This document shows positions 1 through 6,794 of a stretch of DNA of 11,640 nt, in pieces (the first letter of the stretch is position 1; the number at the start of each line of letters is the position of its first letter). The position numbers and the translations under genes were made by a program. The notes under the pieces are model-generated. The model worked only from the letters and a program-made list of their open reading frames with translations, had not been told where the DNA came from and did not search any database. The stretch covers positions 1 to 11,640 of the forward strand of contig CAUEFX010000089.1 of the NCBI GenBank assembly GCA_958477465.1, given 5' to 3'. The DNA is from an uncultured Bacteroides sp. (GTDB taxonomy: Bacteria > Bacteroidota > Bacteroidia > Bacteroidales > Bacteroidaceae).

Positions 1-54
1 AAGCCATTATTTGATTTGAAAAAGTTTTTTGGGTGACGCATTCCCGAAGTCGGG
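1..54. repeat. Left copy of a perfect 54-bp terminal inverted repeat
   Basis: Bases 1-54 are the exact reverse complement of 11587-11640; identity stops sharply at base 55. The copy contains two small internal palindromes: a five-A/five-T pair around one G (about 20-30) and CCCGA-AG-TCGGG at its inner edge (43-54). It also holds the stop codon (7-9) and the last 15 codons of the minus-strand ORF 7-210. No recombinase or transposase lies inside the window. It could be the boundary of an inverting or mobile unit, or a dispersed repeat where an assembly contig stopped. The repeat may continue past the window edge. Confidence 0.97.
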
Positions 55-210
55 AGAAGCTGACACGGCATTTTCTTGCAGATAGTTGTATTTAGCAGAT
101 AACCGATTGGCAATATCCGCTTGCTGTATACAGGAAGGGACTGTGTCTTTAGGCATGCAATATGCAGACAGAGTGTATACAAAGAAAATCAAGATTTGAA
201 TTATACGCAT
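7..210 (-). CDS. Short exported hypothetical protein, 67 aa, tail encoded by the terminal repeat
   Basis: The ATG is at 208-210 and the TAA stop at 7-9, inside the terminal repeat. The N-terminus is a plausible Sec signal or membrane anchor (residues 1-17 hydrophobic, then Cys18), but the lipobox is poor because Tyr precedes the Cys. Residues 19-50 are polar with a second Cys at 27. Residues 53-67 are the repeat-encoded tail, beginning PDFGNASP. The gene lies 77 bp downstream of the C13-like peptidase on the same strand, so it may be its last cistron. I do not recognise the protein. Because the tail is shared with an unrelated ORF at the other end of the window, it may be a longer gene truncated by the repeat. 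Small exported proteins next to secreted cysteine peptidases are sometimes their inhibitors, but nothing visible here proves that. Confidence 0.45.
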   Translation of the reverse strand: MRIIQILIFFVYTLSAYCMPKDTVPSCIQQADIANRLSAKYNYLQENAVSASPDFGNASPKKLFQIK

Positions 211-233
211 GATTCTTGTGTTTTTATATTAGC

Positions 234-272
234 CATGTATGACTATATATTCTTCCCATATAGCCACACATG
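234..272 (-). other. Hairpin between peptidase gene and small exported ORF
   Basis: On the minus strand, CATGTGTGGCTATAT (272-258) can pair with ATATAGTCATACATG (248-234) over a 9-nt loop. That is 15 base pairs, two of them G-U. On the plus strand the same two positions become A-C mismatches, so the fold favours RNA made in the direction of the peptidase gene. No U-run follows, so it is a poor intrinsic terminator. It may be a processing or stability element that uncouples the two cistrons; it ends 23 nt before the ATG of the small ORF. Confidence 0.55.
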
Positions 273-287
273 ACAATACTGTTATTA

Positions 288-2948
288 CTATTCTATCTGA
301 ACCTTCAATTGGTCAATTGCAACATTATTTACATCATAACGTACAACATACACTCCATGTGAGAGGTTTGAACCATCAAGAATTATAGCATTATTACCTT
401 CTTGTATTTTACTCAAAACCCTTGTTGTGCCGTCCATTATGGAGGTAACAGAAATAGTTGCATTTTCTGGAGCATTTTCATTCAAATTAACTATAATTCT
501 ATTATCAACAACTGATGCAGATTTCATACCATAGTCTAAAGATATACTTTGTGTTGCAACCTTCCCGTCATCCTTCATCGCTATAACAGTAAAATCGTTT
601 CCATCGATTCGTGGTGTCACACTAAGAGTCTCTTTATATCCTAAAGTTGTACCATTTTTATTAATCCATTTTATATTGTCAAACTCCGAAGAATTATCCA
701 CTCTTAGTTCAGTCGCTCCCCCCTCTACAGGAAAAGTAATTATGATAGGTTTGTCTATTGGCAGGAAAGAAACTTCCGGTGATTCAACTATAAATGTCTC
801 ACCCCCTATAATATTTCCATCCTCATCCTTTTGGACCAAATCAAAAGTATAGGTTGATTTTGGAAAAGCATAGTTATTGAAGTTAAACTTAAGCTGTACC
901 ACATCAAACTCATCTCTATTAAGAGACACATTCTGTATTTTACTCTGTGAAGATACAAATTTTACTTTACGCAGTTCTGATGAATTTGATTGCGTGTATA
1001 CCGGTTCTATATCATGTGATTTGAAACCGCCACGCTCCCAAGCATTATATATGGGGCGACTCATTGTCATCTCAACCTTTGCTCTTGAATAAAGCATTGC
1101 ATCAGCATCGGTCTGAGGTATGAGTTCAAGTGTATATGCTTTAGCCGTTGGAGACACATTTCGCACATAAACATAAAAAGCTTTTTCAACGTCCTTTGCG
1201 CTAATAACCGTCACATTCTTTTGTGCTTGATCATTACTGCCTCGTATATCAAAATACGCATGTCCGTCAACATACCCATCGTCATACGGAGTATCCATTA
1301 TTTTTGCCAACAGACAGAAATGGAAATTTCCATCTGGATAGTCGTCCAACATGTTTGGCAAAATCCAACGAACCTTAACATCTACATATCCTCCTGGTTC
1401 TATTACATCTTTTATAGGACTGGCTTCCATGTGCCCACCTGTTGCATAAGCATCATTGTAAAGCTCACGACCTTTCCATGCTTCTGTTGTCAGTCCGGTG
1501 GACGCTTGTGACCAGTATGCCAAAATCCATTTACCTTTTCCTTCAAATTTTTCTTTTCCTCTATTGTGAACACGAACATAAACAAATGCTATTTGATGGG
1601 TTAGAGTATATTCCGGGTTTTGATGCAAATAAATTCTATCATCTTGATTACGGACCCAAATTGACGGACTCTTCCAAAACTCATTAGTAGTTATGTTCGG
1701 TTCCTTACCAGTATCTTCTATATTGTCTTTTATATAAAGGTCTATAGATGGTGCGAGATAAGTAAACGCCAAGTCTTCTCCTACAGAGGCAGGCGTGGAA
1801 ACATACATAGGGTGTTCAGCAGAAACCCGATCATGGGTTTTCGCATAATCGAAGGCTTCTTCCATTGTTACTCGTCCGTTGTTATCAACATCTGATTTTA
1901 CAGGGCGATTGGTATGAGTTGCTTCATTGACGGCACATGTCCACTGATAAACAAATTCATCGTAAGGTATATCGGAACATGCCCAGGATGACTCACTTCC
2001 CGTAGAAGCTGAAGCCACCACACACCCCACTTTGGTAAGGTTGTCATTGAACCCACCGGAAAAACATTGCCCAAGCACAACATTTACATTTATATATTTG
2101 GATGTGAATGGGTCAAGCATGGTAGCCAATTCATAATCATACAAACTTTCATTGTTCCAAAGGCAAATATATGAATTTGTTTTATAGTCAGTAGTACCAC
2201 CATGATCTATTACAAAGAAGAACAAGTGGTCATCTTTCTGCAATTTGTTTGACAAGGAGCTGAGTGCCCTCTTAACATTATTCTTCGTCGCAGCAAGTTT
2301 GATTTCTTCTATACCGTCAAAATCAAGGTCAAGAGATTGCGATTTGTATTCACCGGTCACACACCTCATGTCTGCCGCAGGATCATTTCCATCAGACATG
2401 AGAGGATAAATATTCTCCTTGGGCACCCCATATTTGTTGACTAAAGTCTGATAAATGAACGAACAGTCATTCCAATATCGTTCGTAATTGGAATTTTTAT
2501 TAATACCACCACTTAGAATGATTGCATAAGTCCTTTGTGCAGCTTCGCTAACTTCATTAGAAGAGATTACCTTTTTGACTTGCGGTTTAGAATTGGCATT
2601 ATTACCATAACGATTCTTGACAAGAATCGGGAAATAGTCTTCTTGCGGTGGAAACTTTCTTAATATTTTCTCAGGAATCAACCAATTGATATTGGAGGTT
2701 GTAGACTTTGGAATTATCAGAATATAACAATCATGTTGCCAACCTTTCATCGGTTCCGCATCCACAAAAATGTTCCACACCTCAGAAGAGTTGTCATTAA
2801 GCATGTAATAATCAACATCTTTACCCAAAAACTGTCTTTGAGCAATGGCCAATGCGTCACTTTGCGACACATCTCGAGCCTGTGCGAATAAAGCCGTCGG
2901 AAACAGACAGCTAAAAATCAAACTCACTAAAAAGATTACATGCTTCAT
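288..2948 (-). CDS. Secreted legumain-like (C13/clan CD) cysteine peptidase with EF-hand and C-terminal sorting-like domain
   Basis: This is an 886-residue protein. A signal peptide is visible, with likely cleavage after Ala22 (LFA|Q). Residues 25-110 resemble the propeptide seen in secreted Bacteroidales cysteine peptidases. The catalytic domain spans about 138-400: a hydrophobic strand ends in His249-Gly250 (VIDHGG), and a second strand ends in Cys295 (GQCFSGGF), the His/Cys dyad layout of clan CD. A canonical EF-hand loop (Asp353, Asp355, Asn357, Gly358, Glu364) follows and suggests calcium binding. Residues 400-570 look like a beta-sandwich adhesion module (SIWVRNQDD, HQNPEY, VYVRVHNRG). 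The last 75 or so residues resemble the type IX secretion C-terminal domain (HGVYVVRY, then QLKVQIE). Substrate specificity cannot be read. Family assignment is solid at clan level; C13 rather than C11 or C25 is inferred from QCFSGG. Base composition is more AT-rich than the AraC/dehydrogenase block. Confidence 0.85.
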   Translation of the reverse strand: MKHVIFLVSLIFSCLFPTALFAQARDVSQSDALAIAQRQFLGKDVDYYMLNDNSSEVWNIFVDAEPMKGWQHDCYILIIPKSTTSNINWLIPEKILRKFPPQEDYFPILVKNRYGNNANSKPQVKKVISSNEVSEAAQRTYAIILSGGINKNSNYERYWNDCSFIYQTLVNKYGVPKENIYPLMSDGNDPAADMRCVTGEYKSQSLDLDFDGIEEIKLAATKNNVKRALSSLSNKLQKDDHLFFFVIDHGGTTDYKTNSYICLWNNESLYDYELATMLDPFTSKYINVNVVLGQCFSGGFNDNLTKVGCVVASASTGSESSWACSDIPYDEFVYQWTCAVNEATHTNRPVKSDVDNNGRVTMEEAFDYAKTHDRVSAEHPMYVSTPASVGEDLAFTYLAPSIDLYIKDNIEDTGKEPNITTNEFWKSPSIWVRNQDDRIYLHQNPEYTLTHQIAFVYVRVHNRGKEKFEGKGKWILAYWSQASTGLTTEAWKGRELYNDAYATGGHMEASPIKDVIEPGGYVDVKVRWILPNMLDDYPDGNFHFCLLAKIMDTPYDDGYVDGHAYFDIRGSNDQAQKNVTVISAKDVEKAFYVYVRNVSPTAKAYTLELIPQTDADAMLYSRAKVEMTMSRPIYNAWERGGFKSHDIEPVYTQSNSSELRKVKFVSSQSKIQNVSLNRDEFDVVQLKFNFNNYAFPKSTYTFDLVQKDEDGNIIGGETFIVESPEVSFLPIDKPIIITFPVEGGATELRVDNSSEFDNIKWINKNGTTLGYKETLSVTPRIDGNDFTVIAMKDDGKVATQSISLDYGMKSASVVDNRIIVNLNENAPENATISVTSIMDGTTRVLSKIQEGNNAIILDGSNLSHGVYVVRYDVNNVAIDQLKVQIE

Positions 2949-3068
2949 AATGTGATTCTTTAAGGTTAATACAATTGTGAAAGAGCTCGTTGTACCATAA
3001 AATGGTTTACGCCGATAATATACACTATTTTTTCGGATATACTCTATCTATAGTATTAAAATCAACCC

Positions 3069-3076
3069 CAAAAATA
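3069..3076 (-). promoter_or_regulatory. Candidate -7 box for the peptidase gene
   Basis: Read on the minus strand, the box is TATTTTTG, an exact match to the Bacteroidales -7 consensus TAnnTTTG. It lies about 120 bp upstream of the peptidase ATG, implying a long leader. No clear -33 TTTG is seen at the expected distance, so the call is tentative. Confidence 0.35.
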
Positions 3077-3144
3077 CATTTTTTGCATATATTTCATTCT
3101 TATTGTGAAAGTTGTTGATTATAAGCCCAGTTAATGCCTTTCCT

Positions 3145-3501
3145 TCATTTATACAAATAGATACAAACCGGACCTTTAGTAAATTCCATATCCGGTATAT
3201 AATTAATTGTAATATGCAGCAATTCGCCTGCCTCACACCGTTGTGGTTCCGTATAAACGGTCGTACAATCCGCTTCACGCTTCAAAGCAACGTTCAGACA
3301 GACGGCATCGTATCTATTCCCGTCAGCATCACCCAGCAAAAACTTGACGCCACTTCCGATAGTGACATCTCTCAGCATAATACCATAGAAGCAAATGCCA
3401 AATGACATCGGCACAGCATTCTTTACCACGAATATCGGTTCTCCATAACCCGGTATGGAATATTGGGAATTATCCAATTTACTTATATCGACTTTTGCCA
3501 T
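3145..3501 (-). CDS. Unrecognised small cytoplasmic protein, 118 aa
   Basis: The start is the ATG at 3499-3501. There is no signal peptide or membrane segment. The sequence alternates short hydrophobic stretches with turns (IFVVKNAVP, GVKFLLGDADG, LLHITINYIP, VCIYLYK), suggesting a small all-beta protein. It contains four Cys (36, 67, 79, 89 approximately) with no evident metal motif. I do not recognise the family. It lies 72 bp downstream of the AraC regulator on the same strand, so co-transcription is likely, and a role linked to that regulon is an inference from position only. An opposite-strand ORF overlaps it, but its sequence looks less protein-like. Confidence 0.6.
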   Translation of the reverse strand: MAKVDISKLDNSQYSIPGYGEPIFVVKNAVPMSFGICFYGIMLRDVTIGSGVKFLLGDADGNRYDAVCLNVALKREADCTTVYTEPQRCEAGELLHITINYIPDMEFTKGPVCIYLYK

Positions 3502-3573
3502 TTTACTGAACTTTTACAAGTGAAAGCTATATGTAAGAAACTCTGTCTGCATTCTTCCGGATTCAGTTCTATC

Positions 3574-4482
3574 CTATACAGTCATTCCTTGTCCTTTATA
3601 ATCATTCGGAGTCCTGCCGACAACCTTCTTGAACAGCCGCGTGAAATGCTGCGGATATTGAAAGCCCAATTCATAGGCAATCTGACTGATCGACTTCTCC
3701 GGATTTAAGATACGTTCTTTGGCTATATCCATTATCTTGAACTGTATGTACTCTTGTGCCGATTTTCCGGTTTCCTTTTTTATCAGGTCACCGAAGTAAT
3801 TGGGCGACAAGCATAGCTCGCCTGCAAAATAGCGGACTGTCGGCAAACCATCCTGTTGGGCTTTTCCCGACTGGAAATAATCGTCGATCAGGGTTTCAAA
3901 ACGGGCCAGCACATCATGGTTGAACGGTTCCCGTGTGATAAATTGCCGTTCATAAAAGCGCAGGCAGTAATCCAGCAACAGTTCGATATTGGTCGCAATC
4001 AGCCGTTTGCTGAGACGGTCGATGGTATGCTCCAACTCATCCCGGATTTTTTCCAAGCAGTCGAGAAATAGTTTCCTCTCACGCTCTGACAAGTGCAGGG
4101 CTTCATTCACCTCGTACGAAAAGAAGGAATACTCCCGGATATTACGGCCGAGCGAAGTGCCCCGTATCAATTCCGGATCGAAACAGAGCGCCCATCCCCG
4201 AGGCTGAAAAGTCTCTCCCGTATCTTCCACCCCGATTATCTGTCCGGGAGCAAGACACACGACGGAACCTTTCTGATAATCGTAACGCCGGCGTCCGTAA
4301 ACCAGCTCACAGTTCTTCTCATCTTTTAAAAATACGACATAAAAGCTGAAAGTATGCCGCATGTGCTTCATGGGTTTTGCTTTCGACAAATCAATCACGC
4401 TCACCAACGGATGCAGCGTTTCCACACCCAACAGTTCATTGTATTCGGTGACGGTTGCAATATTCAGTAGCTCTCTATTCAT
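3574..4482 (-). CDS. AraC-family transcriptional regulator
   Basis: The protein is 302 residues from the ATG at 4480-4482. An upstream in-frame TTG at 4510-4512 overlaps the proposed -7 box, so the ATG is preferred. Residues 20-130 form the N-terminal cupin-like sensor domain (FSFYVVFLKDEKN, VCLAPGQIIG). A helical linker follows at about 130-185. The C-terminal DNA-binding domain has two helix-turn-helix units: about 214-240 (VRYFAGELCLSPNYFGDLIK) and 265-295 (ISQIAYELGFQYPQHFTRLF), ending in the family signature GRTPNDYK. It is divergent from the dehydrogenase/flavodoxin pair, with two tandem 12-bp sites between them, the usual arrangement for an AraC regulator controlling its neighbour. The inducer is unknown. 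By analogy with AraC regulators beside oxidoreductases, such as YqhC next to YqhD in E. coli, a reactive carbonyl signal is possible but unproven. Confidence 0.92.
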   Translation of the reverse strand: MNRELLNIATVTEYNELLGVETLHPLVSVIDLSKAKPMKHMRHTFSFYVVFLKDEKNCELVYGRRRYDYQKGSVVCLAPGQIIGVEDTGETFQPRGWALCFDPELIRGTSLGRNIREYSFFSYEVNEALHLSERERKLFLDCLEKIRDELEHTIDRLSKRLIATNIELLLDYCLRFYERQFITREPFNHDVLARFETLIDDYFQSGKAQQDGLPTVRYFAGELCLSPNYFGDLIKKETGKSAQEYIQFKIMDIAKERILNPEKSISQIAYELGFQYPQHFTRLFKKVVGRTPNDYKGQGMTV

Positions 4483-4509
4483 GATTATATCTTTTTCTTT
4501 TTCTGACAG

Positions 4510-4537
4510 CAAATATAGAGAATTAACTCATTGCAAA
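4510..4537 (-). promoter_or_regulatory. Promoter of the AraC regulator gene
   Basis: On the minus strand, TATATTTG at 4517-4510 is an exact Bacteroidales -7 box. A TTTG at 4537-4534 lies 16 bp upstream of it, a little close for the usual -33 element. Transcription would start about 20 nt before the ATG at 4482. The tandem AraC-type sites lie directly upstream, so autoregulation is likely. Confidence 0.5.
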
Positions 4538-4552
4538 TATCATAAAAAGAGC

Positions 4553-4585
4553 AGAATCCGTAATTTCGGTAAGAGAATCTGTAAT
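4553..4585. promoter_or_regulatory. Tandem AraC-type operator half-sites 21 bp apart
   Basis: AGAATCCGTAAT (4553-4564) and AGAATCTGTAAT (4574-4585) agree at 11 of 12 bases and begin exactly 21 bp apart, two helical turns. The second site ends about 30 bp before the -7 box of the dehydrogenase gene, where a family activator would contact polymerase. Direct repeats on one face of the helix are the classic target of the two-HTH AraC domain. The sequence and spacing are observed; binding by the adjacent regulator is inferred. Confidence 0.6.
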
Positions 4586-4615
4586 CGGATTAAAGCCATG
4601 CAACCGGTAATGCTG

Positions 4616-4623
4616 TATTTTTG
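4616..4623 (+). promoter_or_regulatory. -7 box of the dehydrogenase/flavodoxin operon
   Basis: TATTTTTG is an exact match to TAnnTTTG. It lies 60 bp upstream of the ATG at 4684. The expected -33 TTTG is missing (the region reads TTAAAGCC), which fits a promoter that needs an activator bound at the tandem sites just upstream. Confidence 0.55.
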
Positions 4624-4670
4624 CACCTGAAATCCAAAAGAGAATATAAAAGAACTTATTCTTAAAGACA

Positions 4671-4674
4671 GGAG
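4671..4674 (+). promoter_or_regulatory. Ribosome binding site deciding the dehydrogenase start
   Basis: GGAG lies 9 nt before the ATG at 4684. An in-frame TTG at 4678 would leave only 3 nt, so the ATG is the better start. Confidence 0.6.
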
Positions 4675-4683
4675 ATATTGAAT

Positions 4684-5517
4684 ATGAAACAAGATGTTAT
4701 GATATTGACCGGAGCCGGTCAGATCGGCATGGCAATAGCCCGTCGCCTGGGCTATGGAAAGAAAATGATTGTAGGCGATAAAAAAATGGAGAATGCGAAA
4801 GAGATTGTACGAATCATGGTTAATGCCGGATTCGATGCAGTGCCCGTCGAAATGGATCTTTCGTCAAGAGCGTCCATCCTGGACCTGATTGCCGAGGCCC
4901 GGAAATACGGTGAGATTTCGACACTCATCAATGCGGCAGGTGTATCACCGTCGCAGGCCTCGATAGAGACTATCCTGAAAGTGGACTTATACGGAACAGC
5001 CGTTTTGCTCGAAGAAATCGGTAAGGTCATCCAAGAGGGCGGTGTAGGCGTTACGATCTCCAGCCAGTCGGGACACCGCATGCCGGCACTGACTGCCGAT
5101 GAAGACGAACAGCTCGCCACGACCCCTACCGAGAAACTGCTTTCGCTCGATATTCTGCAACCTCAAAATATCCGGGATACATTACACGCTTATCAGATGG
5201 CCAAACGCTGTAATGTGAAACGGGTAATGGCCGAAGCCGTAAAATGGGGCGAACGAGGCGCCCGTATCAATTCCATCTCTCCGGGTATCATTGTCACGCC
5301 GTTGGCAATGGACGAGTTCAACGGACCGAGAGGAGATTTTTACAAGAACATGTTTGCCAAATGCCCGGCAGGGCGTCCGGGCACAGCGGATGAAATAGCG
5401 AATGTGGCCGAATTGCTGATGAGCGACAGAGGAGCGTTTATTACGGGAGCCGATTTCCTGATTGACGGAGGTGCTACGGCATCTTACTATTACGGACCGC
5501 TGAGACCTTCGAAATAA
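4684..5517 (+). CDS. Short-chain dehydrogenase/reductase (SDR)
   Basis: This is a 277-residue cytoplasmic NAD(P)-dependent oxidoreductase with a Rossmann fold. The nucleotide-binding glycine motif is TGAGQIG (9-15). Asp32 lies after strand 2, in a region that may favour NAD, but this is uncertain. NAAG is at 83-86, the catalytic Ser region SSQSG at 126-130, and the Tyr-xxx-Lys pair is Tyr170/Lys174, followed by SPGIIVTP (199-206) and a DGG near the C-terminus. The Ser-to-Tyr distance is over 40 residues against about 13 in classical SDRs, so an insertion of roughly 30 residues (about 131-165) sits next to the active site and may form a lid. The substrate is unknown. The gene is 20 bp upstream of the flavodoxin gene and divergent from the AraC regulator, so it is probably regulator-controlled. 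GC content is visibly higher than in the peptidase gene. Confidence 0.9.
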   Translation: MKQDVMILTGAGQIGMAIARRLGYGKKMIVGDKKMENAKEIVRIMVNAGFDAVPVEMDLSSRASILDLIAEARKYGEISTLINAAGVSPSQASIETILKVDLYGTAVLLEEIGKVIQEGGVGVTISSQSGHRMPALTADEDEQLATTPTEKLLSLDILQPQNIRDTLHAYQMAKRCNVKRVMAEAVKWGERGARINSISPGIIVTPLAMDEFNGPRGDFYKNMFAKCPAGRPGTADEIANVAELLMSDRGAFITGADFLIDGGATASYYYGPLRPSK

Positions 5518-5537
5518 AACGAATTAATTTTAACAAT

Positions 5538-6161
5538 ATGAGAAATATAACACTAATTCTAACAGTACTTTTCGCATGTGTGTTTACCGCCTATGCGCAA
5601 GGTAGTACATCTCAAGTAACGAACATGAAAGATAACAAGAAAGTTCTTGTGGTTTTCTTCTCCCGAACGGGTGAAAACTATGCAGTGGGAAATATTAAGA
5701 AAGGAAATACCCACATCATCGCCGAAATGATTGCCAATGAGACCGGTGGGAAACTGTTTCAAATAGAAACGCTCAAACCGTATCCGGATGAGTACAAAGC
5801 ATGTGTGGACATAGCAAAAGCGGAGAAAGAAAACAATGCGCGTCCGGAAATTAAAGGCGACACGACCGTAGAAGACTATGACATTATCTTTTTGGGGTAT
5901 CCCAACTGGTGGGGAGATATGCCGATGGCAGTCTATACCTTTATCGGGAAACATGACTGGAATGGGAAAACTGTCGTTCCATTCTGTACACACGAGGGCA
6001 GCGGACTGTCGGGTACAGAACGCAATATAGAGGCTGCCTGTAAAGGTGCGACGGTTGTCAAGGGACTCGCCATAAAAGGAACGCTTGCACAGAATTCGCA
6101 ACCGCAGGCATTGAAGGCTGTACAGACATGGCTTAAAAAGGTAAATGAAAGGCAAGAATAG
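5538..6161 (+). CDS. Exported flavodoxin-like protein
   Basis: The protein is 207 residues and starts 20 bp after the dehydrogenase stop, so it is the second gene of that operon. Residues 1-20 are a signal peptide with a clear AYA|Q cleavage site, predicting a periplasmic product. The flavodoxin domain spans about 35-203: the FMN phosphate loop is SRTGEN (42-47), the isoalloxazine-side loop is YPNWWGDMP (121-129), and FCTHEGSGLSG (149-159) is typical of the flavodoxin_4-like branch common in Bacteroidales. It probably binds FMN and acts as a small electron carrier or quinone/flavin reductase. Its physiological partner is unknown. An internal Met at residue 30 (MKDNKK) directly precedes the domain; starting there would give a cytoplasmic form that could meet the dehydrogenase. 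The longer start is preferred because the signal peptide is well formed. Confidence 0.88.
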   Translation: MRNITLILTVLFACVFTAYAQGSTSQVTNMKDNKKVLVVFFSRTGENYAVGNIKKGNTHIIAEMIANETGGKLFQIETLKPYPDEYKACVDIAKAEKENNARPEIKGDTTVEDYDIIFLGYPNWWGDMPMAVYTFIGKHDWNGKTVVPFCTHEGSGLSGTERNIEAACKGATVVKGLAIKGTLAQNSQPQALKAVQTWLKKVNERQE

Positions 6162-6184
6162 ATACAGGTTATAATAATACAAGC

Positions 6185-6204
6185 AAAACAACCGTTGCTG
6201 TTTT
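6185..6204 (+). terminator. Weak hairpin after the flavodoxin gene
   Basis: AAAACA (6185-6190) pairs with TGTTTT (6199-6204), 24 bp after the flavodoxin stop. The stem is short and AT-rich, with its T-run inside the 3' arm. It is a possible but weak end for the operon transcript. Confidence 0.3.
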
Positions 6205-6221
6205 CGCGTGCAGTCTCATTA

Positions 6222-6250
6222 AATTTGGCGATTTTAGAGACAAGAACCAA
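6222..6250 (+). repeat. Direct repeat, copy 1
   Basis: The copy starts AATTTGGCGATTTT and continues GAGACAAGAAC after one variable base. It matches 6374-6401 at 26 of 28 positions, 152 bp away in the same orientation. It lies just after the flavodoxin gene. The function is unknown; it could be the remnant of a duplication or flank an inserted segment. Confidence 0.8.
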
Positions 6251-6295
6251 CTTACGCCCGTTAACCGATATTCATCATGTCTGAAAACAAAAAAA

Positions 6296-6343
6296 CAGCA
6301 TGAAGACCATCTTCATTATTCATGCAGACATATATTCATGCTG
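6296..6343 (-). terminator. Terminator-like hairpin pointing to the minus strand
   Basis: CAGCATGAA (6296-6304) and TTCATGCTG (6335-6343) are perfect 9-bp inverted repeats, with a small internal stem GAAGA/TCTTC. Seven A residues at 6289-6295 become a U-run after the stem only on the minus strand. No gene on that strand ends here, so it may terminate an unseen small RNA or stop antisense reading into the flavodoxin gene. It sits between the two direct repeats. Confidence 0.35.
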
Positions 6344-6373
6344 CTAAAAAAATTGTTCTGTACATTATTCCTC

Positions 6374-6401
6374 AATTTGGCGATTTTGGAGACAAGAACA
6401 A
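6374..6401 (+). repeat. Direct repeat, copy 2
   Basis: This copy matches 6222-6249 except for G instead of A after AATTTGGCGATTTT and A instead of C near the end. The 124 bp between the two copies contains the inverted hairpin at 6296-6343. Confidence 0.8.
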
Positions 6402-6794
6402 TTCATTTATTAGTTTTCAAAATACAAACACAAGCATTAAAACGCTATAAAAGTATAACAAAAATAAAACATAACAAAACAGGATTAAGGCAAAACATAC
6501 CTAAACAGTCGAAAAGAGCGACCAAGCATTCGATATTGATGTATATAATGCAAATATTTATTTTTATACCTTTCTCTTTCATCAAATAAGAGAATTAAAA
6601 AGGATAGTATATGAGGCTCTGTCACAATCTGATAGCAATGGCTATAGGCAAAAGAGATGGGATATGTTGCGATTTCAGACATATACAAACACTCTAAAAA
6701 GAGAATAAACAGCCTATTGGAATATTAAAAAAACAAGACATTATATATATTTTATAAATGATTGATTATCAATATATTAAATAGTGCATATTTT

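Noticed and set aside
3112..3405. Plus-strand ORF opposite the 118-residue gene
   Set aside because: Its composition is less protein-like, it has no operon partner on that strand, and the minus-strand ORF continues the regulator's transcription unit.
5559..6250. Two minus-strand ORFs under the flavodoxin gene
   Set aside because: The plus strand encodes clear flavin-binding loops in an intact frame; the antisense frames show no domains.
6338..6589. 83-codon plus-strand ORF in the gene-free region
   Set aside because: It begins inside the 6296-6343 hairpin at a weak start, is Lys/Ile/Thr rich as expected of AT-rich noncoding DNA, and has no recognisable motif.
6601..6700. Possible insertion sequence end (GGCTCTGTCACAA) near 6614
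   Set aside because: It is only a short resemblance, with no matching inverted end found nearby and no transposase fragment.
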